64,000 nt of DNA, from positions 310,001 through 374,000 of the forward strand of contig NZ_KB907786.1 of the NCBI RefSeq assembly GCF_000382205.1, read 5' to 3'. Below the pieces are notes generated by a model. That model was not told the DNA's origin. It saw only the letters and a program-made list of their open reading frames with translations, and did not search any database. Source of the DNA: Dyadobacter beijingensis DSM 21582 (lineage in GTDB: Bacteria; Bacteroidota; Bacteroidia; Cytophagales; Spirosomataceae). Positions 14,549 to 23,118 of this stretch are shown here, one piece after another; position 1 is the stretch's first letter, and each line of letters begins with the position of its first letter. A program made the position numbers and the translations under genes.

Positions 14549-17320
14549 ATGAAGAAACTTATACCCATCCTCCTCCTGATGATCAACCTGTGCTTCTCGC
14601 TGGCAGCAGTCGCGCAGAGTACGATAATTTCCGGCCACATTTTTGACAACGACTCCCAAAAACCCGTTCCGGGCGTCTCGGTTTCTGTAAAGGGCAAGAA
14701 CACCGGCACGATCACGAATACGGAAGGTTTTTTTGAATTAAAAACCAATACCCCTGCGACGCTGGTCATCTCTTTTGTAGGCTATGCGCGGCAGGAAAAA
14801 GAAGTGGCGTCGGCGGAAGCGCTGCGCATTAACCTGGCACCGGCCATCGAGGAACTGAACCAGGTGGTGGTAACGGCTTCCCGCGTGGAAGAGAACATTT
14901 TACGCTCGCCGGTGAGCATCGAAAAAATGGATTCGCGCGCGATCCAGCAGACACCTTCGGCGAATTTTTATGATGGTTTGGTCAATCTGAAATCGCTCGA
15001 TATGGTGACGAGCAGCCTCACTTACAAGCAGATCAATACCCGCGGGTTCAACACGACGGGCAACAGCCGCTTTCTGCAACTGGTCGACGGCGTGGATAAT
15101 CAGCCTTCGGGGCTTGGCTTCGCGATGGGTAACCTCTTCGGGCCGCACGATATCGACGTGGAAAGCGCGGAATTGATCCCCGGCGCTGCTTCTGCCCTGT
15201 ACGGGCCGATCGCATTCAACGGAATGCTCAATACACGCACCAAAAATCCATTTGAATACCAGGGACTTAGCGCACAGACGAAGTTTGGCGTGAACCACAT
15301 CGGCGACGGCACCGGCCTGGGAGCCAAGCCGATGTACGACCTCGCCGTTCGTTATGCGAAGGCATTCAATAACAAGTTTGCATTCAAGGTCAATGCTTCC
15401 TACCTGAAAGGCACCGACTGGTATGCCAACGACTACACGGACATTGACCCTAATACGAACCCCGAAAACCGCGGCCCCAACAATCCCGGCCGCAATGCCT
15501 TGAATATCTATGGCGACGAGGTGGCGCAGACATTGCCGAACATCGGCCGCGTGTCGCGCACGGGCTATGAGGAAAAAGACCTGGCGACGTACGGCGTGTA
15601 CAGCCTGAAACTCAATGCAGCCCTGCATTATCGCATTACCGACAAGCTGGAAGCCATTTATCAGGGTAATTACAATCAGGGTACGGCGCAATACACCGGC
15701 TCCAACAGGTTTGTGATCAACGATTTCAAATTCGTACAGCACCGGCTCGAATTGCGCGGCAGCAATTTTTACGTGCGCGCTTATACCAATCACGAGTATT
15801 CGACCAATTCCTATAATACCCGTGCATTGGGCCAGCAGATCAACCGGACCTGGGTGAAAGACCTGGCAGGCAACACGGTAGCGCCGAACAAGGCCGATTC
15901 GGTTTGGTTTGCGCGCTATACAGCCGCCTACACCGGCGCGATCTCAGGCGTGACGCAGCAGAGCCACACGGCGGCGCGCTCATTCGCCGACCAGGGGCGC
16001 ATTCTTCCCGGCTCGCAGGCGTTTGACTCCGCCCGCGACCAGCTGATCAAAACGCGGGGACTGGCGGGTGCGGGTATTCTGAGCCAATGCAGCCTGAACC
16101 ACATCGAAGGCATGTACGATTTCAGCTCCGCATTGAAAGTGGTCAATTTCCAGGTGGGCGGCAATTACCGCAAATACTTCCTGAATACTGGCGGTACGCT
16201 ATTTGACGATAAGGACAAGAACCTCGCCAACGAAGAATACGGCGTGTTCGCGCAAGCTTCGAAATCGGTATTCAAAGATCATTTGAAACTGACGGTATCG
16301 GGTCGTTACGACAAAAACGAGAACTTCGACGGCCGCTTTACGCCCCGTGCGTCGGCCGTTTTCTCACCCAATGAAAATCACCATTTCCGCGCTTCTTACC
16401 AAACGGGCTTCCGTAACCCGACGATCGGCGACCAGTATATCAAGCTGAATGTAGGGCCGATCATCATTCTCGGTGGTGCGCCGGTGAATTCCACGGAGCT
16501 GAATGCCTATTCCAATTCGGTGACGATCGCTTCGTTTTCGGCATTTGCCTCGGCATTTGGTGCGGATATGGCCAAAGGAATTCCTTTTCCGCAGGCGGTG
16601 GCGAACAACAAGGATAAACTCGTGAAATCGAATGTGCCTTATATCAAATCGGAAAAGGTAAAAAGCTACGAAGTGGGTTATAAGGGATTGATCGCCAAGA
16701 AATTATTGCTGGATGTCAATTACTATTACAGCCAATACACCGATTTTATCATCAACACCGTGGTAGCTGCGGCACCGTCCGGCATCCTGGCCGCCGATGG
16801 CTCGGTGAACCAGGCGGCGGCAATGGAATTGCTCGGCTCCGGCCGTCAGTTGTATCAGTTGTATACCAATGCCAAAGACAAAGTGTCGATCCAGGGTGTA
16901 AGCGCCGGTTTGACTTACGCTTTGCCTAAAAGCTATAAACTGTCTGCCAATGCGACCTGGATCGATTTCAACATGGGCGAAGCCGATCCGAACAACATCC
17001 CCGCATTTAACACCCCGAAATGGAAAACGAATGTGATGTTCGGTAATGGAAAACTGACCGACCGCCTCGGTTTCAACGTGGCGTGGCATTGGCAGGAAGC
17101 ATTCGACTGGTACGGCACATTCACCGAAATGCGCCCCGGCCGTGTGAATGCCTACAATCTGCTCGACGCACAGGTGAGCTACCGCATCCCGAGCCTGAAA
17201 ACGGTGGTGAAACTGGGAGGTTCCAACATCACCAACAAGTATATCGTGCAGGCCTACGGCTCGCCCGCTGTTGGGGGACTGTATTATGTGAGTCTGAATT
17301 TTGACGAAATTTTCCGCTAG
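14549..17320 (+). CDS. TonB-dependent outer-membrane receptor with CarboxypepD-like N-terminal domain
   Basis: This 923-residue protein starts with a signal peptide (ILLLMINLCFSLAAVAQ). Residues 24 to about 105 form a CarboxypepD-regulatory-like beta domain (SGHIFDNDSQKPVPGVSV). A plug domain begins at ELNQVVVTASRVEE, and the rest is a 22-strand barrel by length and pattern. No SusD-like partner gene is adjacent, so it is a stand-alone importer rather than a SusCD pair. The MFS gene starts 6 bases downstream. The pair could bring one compound across both membranes, possibly an aromatic or oxidised molecule given the AhpD-like genes; the ligand cannot be read from sequence. Confidence 0.92.
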   Translation: MKKLIPILLLMINLCFSLAAVAQSTIISGHIFDNDSQKPVPGVSVSVKGKNTGTITNTEGFFELKTNTPATLVISFVGYARQEKEVASAEALRINLAPAIEELNQVVVTASRVEENILRSPVSIEKMDSRAIQQTPSANFYDGLVNLKSLDMVTSSLTYKQINTRGFNTTGNSRFLQLVDGVDNQPSGLGFAMGNLFGPHDIDVESAELIPGAASALYGPIAFNGMLNTRTKNPFEYQGLSAQTKFGVNHIGDGTGLGAKPMYDLAVRYAKAFNNKFAFKVNASYLKGTDWYANDYTDIDPNTNPENRGPNNPGRNALNIYGDEVAQTLPNIGRVSRTGYEEKDLATYGVYSLKLNAALHYRITDKLEAIYQGNYNQGTAQYTGSNRFVINDFKFVQHRLELRGSNFYVRAYTNHEYSTNSYNTRALGQQINRTWVKDLAGNTVAPNKADSVWFARYTAAYTGAISGVTQQSHTAARSFADQGRILPGSQAFDSARDQLIKTRGLAGAGILSQCSLNHIEGMYDFSSALKVVNFQVGGNYRKYFLNTGGTLFDDKDKNLANEEYGVFAQASKSVFKDHLKLTVSGRYDKNENFDGRFTPRASAVFSPNENHHFRASYQTGFRNPTIGDQYIKLNVGPIIILGGAPVNSTELNAYSNSVTIASFSAFASAFGADMAKGIPFPQAVANNKDKLVKSNVPYIKSEKVKSYEVGYKGLIAKKLLLDVNYYYSQYTDFIINTVVAAAPSGILAADGSVNQAAAMELLGSGRQLYQLYTNAKDKVSIQGVSAGLTYALPKSYKLSANATWIDFNMGEADPNNIPAFNTPKWKTNVMFGNGKLTDRLGFNVAWHWQEAFDWYGTFTEMRPGRVNAYNLLDAQVSYRIPSLKTVVKLGGSNITNKYIVQAYGSPAVGGLYYVSLNFDEIFR

Positions 17321-17326
17321 ACCGCT

Positions 17327-18544
17327 ATGGAGACATTGGAAATACATCGCGTGGAAAGTATTAGCGTAAGCCGGAAATGGCTGGCGTTCGCGCTGTGCGT
17401 CGTGGCGTACACGCTGAGCGGCACGGTATCGACATTGATGTCGGTGTACCTGCCCGTGGCCATTCCGGAGCTGAAAGGCGCGGCGGTAAGCGAGGCGGAA
17501 CTGGGTGAAATAGGGGCTTATGTGAATGCGATCTACCTCTACGGCTGGATGTGCGGCGGCCTGCTGTTCGGCGTGATCAGCGACCGTATCGGCCGCAAAA
17601 TATCGCTCACGCTCGTGACGGCATTGTACGGTCTTTCTACCTGCCTCGTCACCATCGTGCCCGACTGGTACTCTTTGCTCGCCATCCGCTTCACGGCCGG
17701 TATGGGCGTAGGCGGCGTGCTGCTGATCACGACGGTGTACATTTCCGAAATCTGGCACGACCGCGGCCGGGCGGTAATCCTGGGCGTGCTGGCCGTCTGC
17801 TTCCCGATCGGGATTGTGACCACCGGCAGCCTCAACCTGCTGTTTTCCAACTGGCGTACCGCATTCGGTATCGGGCTTATCCCGGTCGTGGCGGCGCTGC
17901 TGATTTTCCTGCTGTTGCCGGAATCGGATCGATGGAAGGGTGTAAAACAAGCTCGCGGAAGCCAGGAAAGCATTTTTGACGCCCATAACCGACCTAATGT
18001 GCTCAAAGGCTCGCTGATTTTCGGCGCTGTGCTGATCGGCCTTTGGGGAATATTCTCGTGGCTGCCTACGTGGGCACAGACGTTGCTCGCGAGCGGGCAG
18101 GACGGCCAGAAAGAGCGCGGCCTGCTCATGATCCTGCTGGGTATGGGCGGCATTACGGGCGGCGTTTTCTCGGGTATTCTCATGAACCGTTTCGGGAAAC
18201 GCAGCACATTAATGGGCACCTTCGCGACCTGCGTCGTGATGTGCGGTATCCTGTTCGTCACCAACCGTACCTTTTCGAACATCATTTATTTCGAGACGGC
18301 GGTGCTGGCATTTTGTTTCGGGATCAGCCAGGGCGCATTGTCCAGCTACATTCCCGAGCTGTTCCCGGTGGCGGTGCGCGGCACGGCTACCGGTTTTTGT
18401 TTCAACGTCGGGCGGTTCTTTACGGCCACGGCGGTGTTTTTCATTGGCTCCCTGGTGACGGTGCTGGGCGGGTTCGGGAATGCCTTGCTGGTATTCTCAC
18501 TGCCGTTCGCAATTGCATTGATCGTCACGTTCAGAAGCAAATGA
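17327..18544 (+). CDS. MFS transporter (acid/sugar-acid symporter type)
   Basis: This 405-residue protein has about 12 hydrophobic helices and the MFS motif A, GVISDRIGRK, between helices 2 and 3. A second conserved region, RFTAGMGVGGVLLITTVYISE, resembles helix 4-5 of aromatic-acid and sugar transporters. It begins 6 bases after the TonB receptor, which strongly suggests one transcript and a shared substrate. A terminator-like hairpin follows the stop. It should move its substrate across the inner membrane, coupled to proton flow. Confidence 0.9.
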   Translation: METLEIHRVESISVSRKWLAFALCVVAYTLSGTVSTLMSVYLPVAIPELKGAAVSEAELGEIGAYVNAIYLYGWMCGGLLFGVISDRIGRKISLTLVTALYGLSTCLVTIVPDWYSLLAIRFTAGMGVGGVLLITTVYISEIWHDRGRAVILGVLAVCFPIGIVTTGSLNLLFSNWRTAFGIGLIPVVAALLIFLLLPESDRWKGVKQARGSQESIFDAHNRPNVLKGSLIFGAVLIGLWGIFSWLPTWAQTLLASGQDGQKERGLLMILLGMGGITGGVFSGILMNRFGKRSTLMGTFATCVVMCGILFVTNRTFSNIIYFETAVLAFCFGISQGALSSYIPELFPVAVRGTATGFCFNVGRFFTATAVFFIGSLVTVLGGFGNALLVFSLPFAIALIVTFRSK

Positions 18545-18586
18545 ATTGGTTTTGCGTATTATCATAGGTTAATATATTAGGCAAAC

Positions 18587-18619
18587 GGGTTCGCCGCTTG
18601 GTGAACCCATTTCTTTTTT
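18587..18619 (+). terminator. Rho-independent terminator after the MFS gene
   Basis: A 9-base stem GGGTTCGCC / GGTGAACCC with one G-T pair and the loop GCTT is followed by a T-rich run (ATTTCTTTTTTT). It lies 42 bases after the MFS stop and closes the AhpD-AhpD-TonB-MFS unit. Confidence 0.75.
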
Positions 18620-18670
18620 TAACTTGAAATACGCTTCGCCTCCCTCTCCTGATTTCTTTCAAACCTACTT

Positions 18671-19813
18671 ATGAAGAAGCTCTTCTATCTCGGAATCATC
18701 GGCATTATCCTTTACGAAATCGCGAAAGTATACTTTATTATGCCTATGCCCGGCAGCCAGCGGATGAACAGCATCGATGCCGCCTATTTCCTGCATACCT
18801 GGCGCTGGCCGCTGCGGATGTTGTTCTGGGTAATGGTCGTCGGCGGGGCATTTTCCGTGTTTTCGGGTAAAATGAAATGGCTGCCGGCTATTTTTCTGCT
18901 TTTGGCCGCCGGGATTACCTATGCTACCAACTACGAAATGGCGGCAGATACGATGTTTTACCAGCCCTCTCAGGTGGTCCATCATAATGCGGCTGCCAAT
19001 AAGGTGGATATGGACCGCCTTGTGATCGGCGTGGAGGCGAACGGCGAGGCCAAAGCGTACCCGATTCAGTACATTGGTTACCATCACCAGGTCCGCGATG
19101 TACTCGGCGGCAAACCCATTATGGTTACCTACTGCACCGTTTGCCGCACCGGCCGGGTTTTTGAGCCGGTGGTGGATGGCAAGCCGGAGGTGTTCAGGCT
19201 TGTGGGAATGGACCATTTCAATGCAATGTTCGAAGACGGCGAAACGGGAAGCTGGTGGCGGCAGGCCAATGGCGAGGCGATTGCCGGTCCGTTGAAAGGC
19301 AAAATGCTCCCCGAGCTCGCCAGTACGCAAACGTCATTGAGCCAATGGCTGAAATTGCACCCTAACAGCAAAATCATGCAGCCCGACCCGGTATACCAGG
19401 CCAAATACGATTCCATGAGCCGTTACGAATCGGGCAGGGGCAAGTCGGCGCTTACCCGCACGGATACCTTGTCGTGGAAGGATAAATCGTGGGTAGTGGG
19501 TATTCAGTCCGGCAGCGCCGCGAAGGCATTCGACTGGAACCGGCTCAAAAAAGAGCGCATCATCAACGCGCAGGTCGGTGCTACACCCGTTGCATTGGCC
19601 ATCAGCGCCGACAACAACAGCTTCTTCGCATTCGACAAAGGTGCCGACCAGCCGTTTACCATTAAAAACGACACCATTTTCACACCCAACGGTGCCTATG
19701 ACCTGCTCGGCAAACGCCTTACCGGCGCGGGCAGTGACCTGAAACGCATCAATGCCTACCAGGAATTCTGGCATAGCTGGCGCACATTCCACCCGGGTAC
19801 CGGGCAGTACTGA
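18671..19813 (+). CDS. DUF3179 domain-containing membrane protein
   Basis: This 380-residue protein has three or four hydrophobic segments in the first 100 residues (LGIIGIILYEIAKVYFI; MLFWVMVVGGAFSVFS; AIFLLLAAGITYA). The DUF3179 region then begins near VDMDRLVIGVEANGEAKAYP. A cysteine pair, YCTVCRTG, is the hallmark of this domain and could bind a metal or cofactor. The domain function is not established. It is separated from the upstream operon by a terminator, so it is likely transcribed alone. Confidence 0.85.
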   Translation: MKKLFYLGIIGIILYEIAKVYFIMPMPGSQRMNSIDAAYFLHTWRWPLRMLFWVMVVGGAFSVFSGKMKWLPAIFLLLAAGITYATNYEMAADTMFYQPSQVVHHNAAANKVDMDRLVIGVEANGEAKAYPIQYIGYHHQVRDVLGGKPIMVTYCTVCRTGRVFEPVVDGKPEVFRLVGMDHFNAMFEDGETGSWWRQANGEAIAGPLKGKMLPELASTQTSLSQWLKLHPNSKIMQPDPVYQAKYDSMSRYESGRGKSALTRTDTLSWKDKSWVVGIQSGSAAKAFDWNRLKKERIINAQVGATPVALAISADNNSFFAFDKGADQPFTIKNDTIFTPNGAYDLLGKRLTGAGSDLKRINAYQEFWHSWRTFHPGTGQY

Positions 19814-19815
19814 CG

Positions 19816-19847
19816 GCGTGAACGCAGACGTTCGCGCAATTATTTTA
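19816..19847 (+). terminator. Weak terminator hairpin between convergent genes
   Basis: GCGTGAACG at 19816-19824 pairs with CGTTCGCGC at 19829-19837 around the loop CAGA (one G-T pair) and is followed by AATTATTTTA. It starts immediately after the DUF3179 stop and runs into the end of the opposing gene. The tail is only moderately T-rich, so efficiency is doubtful. Confidence 0.4.
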
Positions 19848-21540
19848 CTAAAAACCTTAACGAAAGCTGCATATTAGGCGACCTGACACTCCTGAACCCG
19901 CTATTCGACAGGCTCGATACGGGAACAATCACCGTCCACCCCACCTGAACCCGGTTATCCAGCAGCTGCGGCAAATGTAACAGCACACCCGCACGGAGGT
20001 TCCATTGCTGAGGACGAATGTAAGTTTTCAGCGACTCCTGCCCTTTCACCTCCAGATGCGACTCGTCGACGACGGTCCCGGTGGAATAGGAGGTCTCTCG
20101 GCGAAGCAATGCGGACGAGTACCGGGCGTAGGAAACGCCGCCGACGAGCGACACCCAGCGCAGGGCCTGGTACTGGTATTGCAGAGAGAAATTCAATCCG
20201 AATGATTTGATAAAATTGGTATTGTGGGTAATCGTGTGAAAAAGCGAATCCGTAACACGTACCGTATCCACGCGCTGCGCGACCTGCTCTTTTTTGCCGA
20301 AATACGAATGCAGCGGATTGAGAATCAATGTTACCGAATGCCGGTTCCAGCTTTGGGACACAAACAGGCCGGGTATCGCTATCCGCCACGGATGCTTCAC
20401 GCTGTCGGCGCCGGCAAAGAGGTAGTCCGTAGAGGCAAATCCCCGCGTGAGGTTCCATTCCGGCCCGAAATGCAGGCTGCTCAATACGGGCCGGCGCGCT
20501 TTCGGCAGCGGCTTCGCCACGGGTATGGCAGGTTTCTGAATGTATGGACCAAAATCTTTGACCGCACTGCTGAAATGTCCCGGAAGCGGGCTCAGGCTGC
20601 TGAGGGATATGGATTTTGCTGCCGTTGCCGGCGTGTTTTCCTGGCTAAATGATGCATTTCGTGCCGCTGGCAGCGTGCTGGGATCGACGGGGTTTTGATC
20701 GGGTGAATTGGCTCGGCCGCCCGGATTGATCTTGCCCTCCGCATTACGCCCGTTACCAAGGTTGTTTCGGCTGCCGGGCGTGTTTTCGCTGCCCGGGTTA
20801 CGAGGGACTACCGGAGGGTTTTGACTGTTATCATGGTCGGTAATGCGCTCGTTGACGGTACTGCGCGAGTTTTCAATGCTGCCGGAATTTGCCGGCGTCG
20901 GCTGGACATTCGTTGCGCGCCTGCGTGCAGGTACATAGGTGTCTCGTGCAGGCGTAGCGCGGGCGAGCGCACTGGCGCTACGCGGGTTCGTGCGATGATT
21001 TTCAGCCCGGCCGGTATTAGTCAAGCGGCTGTCGGCTGCCTGTTGATGGTTAGCATTGTTTTTAGCTGATTGATGGTCAGGGGTATGTGGGTTTGTGTTT
21101 TCATTTGAGGAATTACCTGCATCAGAAATATCCTGTACCTTGGAATCCCCCGCAAGCGAATGCGCATTGGCTGAATCCCCATTCATCAAATTTTCCTCCA
21201 CAAAACTTTCCCCGACAGAATCTTTCGCAGTCGCCAGAGCCGATTGCTTTTGGACAGCCTTCCCAACCGGCGCTTCCTGCCGGACGAGGATCAATGCAAT
21301 CATCACCGACGTAACAACAGCGGAAGCGGCGATCAGGAAACCTTTGAATTGGGCAATTATTTTCAGCGCCTGTGTCAATTGGCCGGGATTGGGTGCTGGT
21401 TGGCCCGGATCAGGTACCGCCTGGCCTGCTGCCGCGCCCAGCATATCGTTCATCTCCGCCCAGGCGTCGTCCGCCGGCACTTCCGGGTCGGGCAGCGGGG
21501 CTTGGAGATATTTGTTGATATGTTTGCCTTTCCTGTTCAT
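19840..21540 (-). CDS. Predicted dual-membrane-spanning anti-sigma factor with C-terminal outer-membrane barrel
   Basis: The 566-residue protein has four visible parts. Residues 1-65 are hydrophilic and lie before a hydrophobic helix, so they should be cytoplasmic. Residues 68-90 (FKGFLIAASAVVTSVMIALILV) form one membrane helix. Residues 95 to about 330 are low-complexity, rich in Asn, Ser, Thr, Pro and Ala, like a disordered periplasmic linker. Residues 350-566 alternate as in an outer-membrane barrel (PEWNLTRGF, LNFSLQYQYQ, VSLVGGVSYARY) and end in LSLRFLVK. The start overlaps the stop of an ECF sigma gene as ATGA, the usual layout of sigma/anti-sigma pairs. This matches the architecture of the Dma proteins described in Bacteroides thetaiotaomicron. 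Function is inferred from architecture and context. Confidence 0.75.
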   Translation of the reverse strand: MNRKGKHINKYLQAPLPDPEVPADDAWAEMNDMLGAAAGQAVPDPGQPAPNPGQLTQALKIIAQFKGFLIAASAVVTSVMIALILVRQEAPVGKAVQKQSALATAKDSVGESFVEENLMNGDSANAHSLAGDSKVQDISDAGNSSNENTNPHTPDHQSAKNNANHQQAADSRLTNTGRAENHRTNPRSASALARATPARDTYVPARRRATNVQPTPANSGSIENSRSTVNERITDHDNSQNPPVVPRNPGSENTPGSRNNLGNGRNAEGKINPGGRANSPDQNPVDPSTLPAARNASFSQENTPATAAKSISLSSLSPLPGHFSSAVKDFGPYIQKPAIPVAKPLPKARRPVLSSLHFGPEWNLTRGFASTDYLFAGADSVKHPWRIAIPGLFVSQSWNRHSVTLILNPLHSYFGKKEQVAQRVDTVRVTDSLFHTITHNTNFIKSFGLNFSLQYQYQALRWVSLVGGVSYARYSSALLRRETSYSTGTVVDESHLEVKGQESLKTYIRPQQWNLRAGVLLHLPQLLDNRVQVGWTVIVPVSSLSNSGFRSVRSPNMQLSLRFLVK

Positions 21541-22073
21541 CAGAGGGATTTTTCAAAAATGATTCTCAGCCGGTTGCGGCTTTCACTCAAATGCCATTTC
21601 ACGGTGCCTTCGCTGATCGTCAGCGCGTCCGCGATTTCCTTTACCGAGAACCCGTCCATATAATACAAGCTGCAAATGCGGCGTGTGGCAATGGGCAGCT
21701 GCATGAGGTACACGTGAATGTCGGTCCCTGAAAGCTGTTCGAAGGGGTTTTCCTGTGAAACGAAGCCCATTTTGTCCTCGATTCCCACGTAATCGAATGC
21801 CTGCGTCTTGCGGTCGCGGAGCATGGTGAGCGCCGCGTTGCGGACGGTGGTGTACATCCAGTTGAAGAACTCGCCCTTGGACGCGTCGTACTGCCCGATG
21901 TTGGCGAACACTTTGAGCATCCCGTTGTTGACCGCCGTGACGATATCGTGCTTGTCGTCGAAGAAATTTTTGCAAAGCGCGAACAGGACAGGGTAAAATT
22001 GCCGGTACAATTTTTCCTGACTCTGGCGTTCCTGACGCCTGCAACCCGCCAATATATCCGTTAATGGATTCAA
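21540..22073 (-). CDS. ECF-type RNA polymerase sigma factor
   Basis: This is a sigma-70 family protein of about 177 residues. Region 2 is visible in YRQFYPVLFALCKNFF and GEFFNWMYTTVRNAA, and region 4 in SLYYMDGFSVKEIADALTISEGTVKWHL. There is no region 3, as expected for the ECF group. The start is uncertain: the frame is open to a GTG at 22115, but those codons lie in a strong hairpin, and homologous-looking sequence begins at NPLTDILAGCRR, so the TTG at 22073 is proposed. The last base of the start codon region of the downstream anti-sigma gene overlaps this stop, so both are coupled. It should direct transcription in response to the partner protein. Confidence 0.85.
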   Translation of the reverse strand: MNPLTDILAGCRRQERQSQEKLYRQFYPVLFALCKNFFDDKHDIVTAVNNGMLKVFANIGQYDASKGEFFNWMYTTVRNAALTMLRDRKTQAFDYVGIEDKMGFVSQENPFEQLSGTDIHVYLMQLPIATRRICSLYYMDGFSVKEIADALTISEGTVKWHLSESRNRLRIIFEKSL

Positions 22074-22090
22074 ATAGTACGCATAAGAAG

Positions 22091-22114
22091 TGTGGCCGGC
22101 CAGCCCCGGCCACA
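22091..22114 (-). terminator. Hairpin between lipoprotein and sigma genes
   Basis: A perfect 9-base GC-rich stem (TGTGGCCGG / CCGGCCACA, loop CCAGCC) lies 20 bases after the lipoprotein stop. On the minus strand it is followed by the weakly T-rich CTTCTTAT. It may attenuate read-through into the sigma gene or stabilise the upstream message. It also argues against translation starting at the GTG at 22115. Confidence 0.4.
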
Positions 22115-22133
22115 CGGATTTTACACTAAACGC

Positions 22134-22973
22134 TTACAACTCTTTTTTGGTAAACACCACGCCGGTTTGATAAGGCCATTCGAATGTGTAGCCGGATTTT
22201 CCTTTTCGTGTCATCGTGCCTGTATAGACCTGGTCGTTGAAATGGATTTCCACCGTGCCGCTGAAATCAGCCGGAATGTTGTAAATCGACTGAAAGCCGG
22301 TACCAGGCGATTTTTCAGGCGAGTAACATCGAGCCCCCGTCAGCGTTTTGCCGATTTTGATCTGATACGAATTCCCGATTTTGCTCCACACGGCCGAAAG
22401 ATAGTTTTGCGAACACGGATAGCTTTGGACGGTGGCAAATTTGAGGCCGATCATGTTTTCGACCGTATCCCCGAATGCTACGGGCGCCACATTCAAAACG
22501 TCGTTGGCCGCGAGCGGTTTCTCGGATGCGGGCAGCTGATACACCTGGTCGCTCACCTGTACGTCGATGAATGTCGTGTCATTACTCAGGCTGTCGATCG
22601 CCAAAACGCGGTATTTGCCGGCTTTTTGGAAATAGATAGTGGTTTTGATGCCCTTGTTGTGAGTTACTTCCTGCGGTAATACCCGCCATTTTACGAATGG
22701 GCTTTTGCCGTTGATCAATGTAAAAACTGCGGGGAATTTTTGCTCGATACCGGTCGTTTTTTCCGTGTAAATACGTCTTGTCAGGGAATCGGGCACGGCG
22801 GTGCTGTCAGTACCGGTGCTGTCGGTATGCGTGCTGTCCGCCCCCAGCGAGTCCACCCCCGTCCGCGCCGAAACCGGTGCTGGCGCATTTTCTTCCATTT
22901 TACTCCGCTCGCAGGCAACCATTTGGATCAGTATCAGCACAATGCCCCATACCAGCCATTTTTCTTTTCTCAT
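22134..22973 (-). CDS. Hypothetical lipoprotein with Ser/Thr/Asp-rich linker
   Basis: The proposed 279-residue form starts MRKEKWLVWGIVLI and has a lipobox MVAC, so it should be lipid-anchored. Just after the anchor is a flexible linker rich in Asp, Ser and Thr (GADSTHTDSTGTDSTAV). The C-terminal 200 residues appear all-beta, with two cysteines (SYPCSQN and GARCYSP) that could form a disulfide. The open frame extends upstream to 23120, but the ATG at 22973 (or 22982) directly precedes the signal. No family is recognised. It lies upstream of the sigma/anti-sigma pair on the same strand and may be a regulon member or an envelope input to that system. Confidence 0.65.
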   Translation of the reverse strand: MRKEKWLVWGIVLILIQMVACERSKMEENAPAPVSARTGVDSLGADSTHTDSTGTDSTAVPDSLTRRIYTEKTTGIEQKFPAVFTLINGKSPFVKWRVLPQEVTHNKGIKTTIYFQKAGKYRVLAIDSLSNDTTFIDVQVSDQVYQLPASEKPLAANDVLNVAPVAFGDTVENMIGLKFATVQSYPCSQNYLSAVWSKIGNSYQIKIGKTLTGARCYSPEKSPGTGFQSIYNIPADFSGTVEIHFNDQVYTGTMTRKGKSGYTFEWPYQTGVVFTKKEL

Positions 22974-23118
22974 GACCATCATTTGTTTAAGATTTTGAAA
23001 GATGTAATCAGGAGGCCTCCCTGTCAATAAAATAAACTGCAAGGAATGGCCGGAAGGTTGGGTATAGGGGAAAAAAAATCGTTTTACATTTACAATGAGT
23101 GACCTGACTAACCGCCTC

